A stretch of DNA of 34,693 bases, taken from positions 1 through 34,693 of the forward strand of contig JAFQOO010000006.1 of assembly GCA_017403145.1 (NCBI GenBank), read 5' to 3'. The translations under genes and the position numbers were made by a program. Source of the DNA: Clostridia bacterium. GTDB lineage: Bacteria; Bacillota; Clostridia; Christensenellales; DTU072. Below, one piece after another: positions 32,453-34,693 of the stretch (its first letter is position 1; each line of letters begins with the position of its first letter). The notes beneath the pieces are model-generated. The model was not told the origin of the DNA, made no database searches, and saw only the letters and a program-made list of their open reading frames with translations.

Positions 32453-34264
32453 TTATTTTTTGTTTATATACACGTACATATCACTCTCGCCACGGTTGGC
32501 AAAAGCAAAATAGGGTATCATATTTAAAGTTGCGTTTTCCTCTTTATAAAACGATGGTACTTTTAACGTATAGGCATAGTAATCGTCGCTCCACTCCTTG
32601 AGCAAGGCTTTCTCACTAGTACGTATACTATAATCGGTTAAAGGTGAATTGTTATCAACTGCCTCAGCCACGTAGATAAAAGGTCCGTACTTAACGTAGC
32701 AAGTACCCACATTGGTTTTAACCCTTTCGTCCGCAGGTATTATGGTAGGTGCATAATCAAAAGATATTTCTATTTCTTTTTGGTTTTTTTCAATCTCGAA
32801 AACAAGATATCCTTCTTCCTCTTTGCATTTTTCACTCGCACTAAACGCGGTTGCCCATTCGGGATTGCGAACCTTGAGCGCCTTTCCTTCTGCACCACAA
32901 ATTTGCAACTTTAGTCTTCCGTCTTTTGGGAAAAGGGTGTCTAAACTTATATCTATCTTACTTTCTCCCATTTCGAAGCTAGCGGTTGAAGGGATATATT
33001 GGTCAACGTATATGGAGCTATCGTCCACTGCGTATACAAGCGAACCTACCGATGCGATTTGTCTAGCAATGTTAGGCGGACAGCAAGAGCAAGAAAAGTC
33101 CTTTTGACGACAAGCAACGGGGTACCTTCCTAGATGTATCAAGCGCTTGGCGTGGTCTATCTCCAGCGGGTTTTCATAGAAGAATTTGTCCCCGTCCAAG
33201 CTAACGCCAGACAAAAATCCGTTATATAGTACGCGTTCTATAAGGTCGGCGTACTTTGCTTTTCTTTCTACCTCTTGTAGCCTTCTAGCAAACATTATTA
33301 GGGAAATCGCAGCGCAACTTTCGGTGTAGGCGCGGTCGTTTGGAAGAATAAAATCTTCATCAAAGGCTTCGGTCAAGGCTTTGGCTCCAATGCCACCCGT
33401 AACGTACATTCTTCTATCCACTATGTTTTCATAGATGCACTTTAAGGCGTAAATTAGTTCCTCGTCTTTTTCGATTAGTGCTACGTCGGTTGCTCCCGAA
33501 TATAGATAGCAAGCTCTTACGCTATGCCCTTCCGCAGTACGTTGTTCGCGCAGGGGTAAAAAGTCTTGTCCATAGTATCCGTCGAGCCACGGGTTTAGTT
33601 TATTTAGCTTTTTATTTAGTCCTTTGTCGCCCTCTTCCGTACCTCTAACGTAGATAAAATATTTTGCCATATCAAAATATTTTTGCTTGCCGGTATGCTT
33701 AAAAAGTTTAACCAGAGCCAACTCGATTTCGGGATGTCCCGGGCAAGTAAAGCCCGTATCTTTATCTATTAAAAACCTTTTTTCAACGTAGTCGCAATAT
33801 CTCTCTACTACACCGAGAAGCTTATCCTTTCCCGTTGCGTTATGGTAAGCAATAGCAGCCTCTATAAGATGTCCCAAGCAGTACAGTTCGTGGTCGGGAC
33901 GATGTTTAAAAATCGCGCCGGGACGAACGACTAGAAAATGAGCGTTATAGTATCCGTCGGGACGCTGATTTTTCGCTATATTATCTATTATTCCATCGAT
34001 AAATTGCTCCGCTTTAGCATCTCTTTCTTTAGCGAGCAAATATGCCCACGCCTCTATAAATTTTGCTACGTCGCTATCATAAAAAATATGCGGAGCTTTG
34101 CGCCAAAATTGCCACTTCTTATAGGTGCACTCCGTTGCCTCAAAGCGTTTTTTCTTTATATAAGCTTTCTTTATTGCGGGCAGGCTTATTTCCCTCGTGG
34201 TTTTTTGCCTGTTTAACCAAAAGCCTTCTTTCAATTCAACGTTTGAGAAATCAACGTTTCCCAT
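32453..34264 (-). CDS. GH127 beta-L-arabinofuranosidase (HypBA1-like)
   Basis: A 603-residue enzyme of GH127, which removes terminal beta-L-arabinofuranose, for example from plant extensin-type hydroxyproline arabinosides. An all-helical (alpha/alpha)6 barrel is followed by beta domains. The zinc/cysteine active site is recognisable: Glu and Cys in YTESCAA (about 313-319), and the paired Cys, including the nucleophile, in SCSCCPPN (about 391-398). It begins with the family phrase FSNVELKEGFWLNR. The ATG overlaps the araD stop (TAATG), with GGGGG as ribosome site. No signal peptide, so it acts on imported sugars. Confidence 0.9.
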   Translation of the reverse strand: MGNVDFSNVELKEGFWLNRQKTTREISLPAIKKAYIKKKRFEATECTYKKWQFWRKAPHIFYDSDVAKFIEAWAYLLAKERDAKAEQFIDGIIDNIAKNQRPDGYYNAHFLVVRPGAIFKHRPDHELYCLGHLIEAAIAYHNATGKDKLLGVVERYCDYVEKRFLIDKDTGFTCPGHPEIELALVKLFKHTGKQKYFDMAKYFIYVRGTEEGDKGLNKKLNKLNPWLDGYYGQDFLPLREQRTAEGHSVRACYLYSGATDVALIEKDEELIYALKCIYENIVDRRMYVTGGIGAKALTEAFDEDFILPNDRAYTESCAAISLIMFARRLQEVERKAKYADLIERVLYNGFLSGVSLDGDKFFYENPLEIDHAKRLIHLGRYPVACRQKDFSCSCCPPNIARQIASVGSLVYAVDDSSIYVDQYIPSTASFEMGESKIDISLDTLFPKDGRLKLQICGAEGKALKVRNPEWATAFSASEKCKEEEGYLVFEIEKNQKEIEISFDYAPTIIPADERVKTNVGTCYVKYGPFIYVAEAVDNNSPLTDYSIRTSEKALLKEWSDDYYAYTLKVPSFYKEENATLNMIPYFAFANRGESDMYVYINKK

Positions 34265-34693
34265 TATTTTTCCCCCTTTTGACCATAGTAGGCATTTGCT
34301 CCGTGCTTTCTAAAATAATGCTTGTCTTGTAAATATTGGGGTGCAGGCTCTGCATCTTTATTAAAGCGCAACGTAAGAGCAGCCATTTTAGCAACCTCTT
34401 CCAAAATAATGCTGTTTTCGACTGCCTTTAAACAATCCTTGCCCCAAGTAAAAGGAGCGTGATTTCTAATGAGTGTAGCTGGACACGATAGAGGGTCGAT
34501 ATTATTGTTCTTAAAATGTTCTACTATAACAAGTCCACTATTAAGCTCGTAATCACCCTTGACCTCTTCTTCCGTTAACGCACGAGTAACGGGGATTTCT
34601 CCGTAGAAAGTATCCGCGTGAGTAGTCCCGTAGCAAGGTATACCTTTACCCGCTTGGCTAGAAGCAGTCGCATAGGTGGAATGGGTATGAACA
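34264..34693 (-). CDS. araD: L-ribulose-5-phosphate 4-epimerase, C-terminal part (cut by window end)
   Basis: Translation of the minus strand from the window end gives 142 residues plus a TAA at 34264-34266. It contains HTHSTYAT (zinc-binding His pair), IPCYGTTHADTFYGE, TLIRNHAPFTWG and the typical end RKHGANAYYGQ. AraD converts L-ribulose-5-phosphate to D-xylulose-5-phosphate, the last step into the pentose phosphate pathway. The N-terminal 85 or so residues lie outside the window. It is the first visible gene of the arabinose operon; its stop overlaps the GH127 start by one base. Confidence 0.92.
   Translation of the reverse strand, partial: VHTHSTYATASSQAGKGIPCYGTTHADTFYGEIPVTRALTEEEVKGDYELNSGLVIVEHFKNNNIDPLSCPATLIRNHAPFTWGKDCLKAVENSIILEEVAKMAALTLRFNKDAEPAPQYLQDKHYFRKHGANAYYGQKGEK

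Overview
The window reads as chromosome from an AT-rich, Gram-positive-type anaerobe of the Clostridia. The evidence is near-consensus TTGACA/TATAAT promoters with 16-18 base spacers, strong AGGAGG-type ribosome binding sites, a Tn4451-type TnpV protein, CCA-encoding tRNA genes and a plant cell wall sugar locus, which suggests a gut or rumen commensal. A Christensenellales-like lineage is a guess from general feel; no ribosomal marker is present to test it.

Layout. 1-3300: a truncated multi-hairpin repeat, then a minus-strand operon of SGNH hydrolase, GPH sugar symporter and ZIP metal transporter. 3400-5900: small unrecognised genes, one behind a structured leader. About 6020-15760: a mobile-element-derived island downstream of tRNA-Leu(CAA). 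Its left end is a serine recombinase broken by a nonsense codon and a frameshift. Next to it are a small gene and a LexA-like repressor with a palindromic operator. Its right end carries tnpV and a DUF6809 gene. Between lies one co-directional cargo operon: an excisionase-type HTH protein, a nuclease-like protein with an early amber codon, a 976-residue membrane protein with TPR and DUF6273 domains, a proteasome-like Ntn-hydrolase with N-terminal serine, and a protein with a HEPN-type RNNETH motif. This operon is the best candidate for an undescribed system, possibly defence.

15900-20840: core-like genes (membrane-anchored alpha/beta hydrolase, tRNA-Pro, ArsB/NhaD-type transporter, an unknown gene, a TSCPD-domain protein, an AlkD-like repair protein). 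Two dispersed repeat families sit between genes here. Each has a second copy in inverted orientation elsewhere in the window, and stems show paired changes between copies. 20854-25559: a minus-strand surface module (ECF-like sigma factor with C-terminal membrane segments, a lipoprotein, and a secreted trypsin-like/BspA-LRR/InlB-repeat/Hint protein). It is flanked by a 146-bp direct repeat of the AlkD-like gene's 3' end, so it looks inserted next to a tRNA-Met/Glu/Val operon.

26100-34693: a minus-strand arabinose locus: araD (cut by the window end), GH127 beta-L-arabinofuranosidase, araA, GH51 alpha-L-arabinofuranosidase, GH27 alpha-galactosidase-like enzyme, an esterase and a small membrane protein. 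Together these would de-esterify and strip arabinose and galactose from plant oligosaccharides. The freed L-arabinose would be isomerised by AraA and pass to AraD at the ribulose-5-phosphate step; the kinase is not in view.
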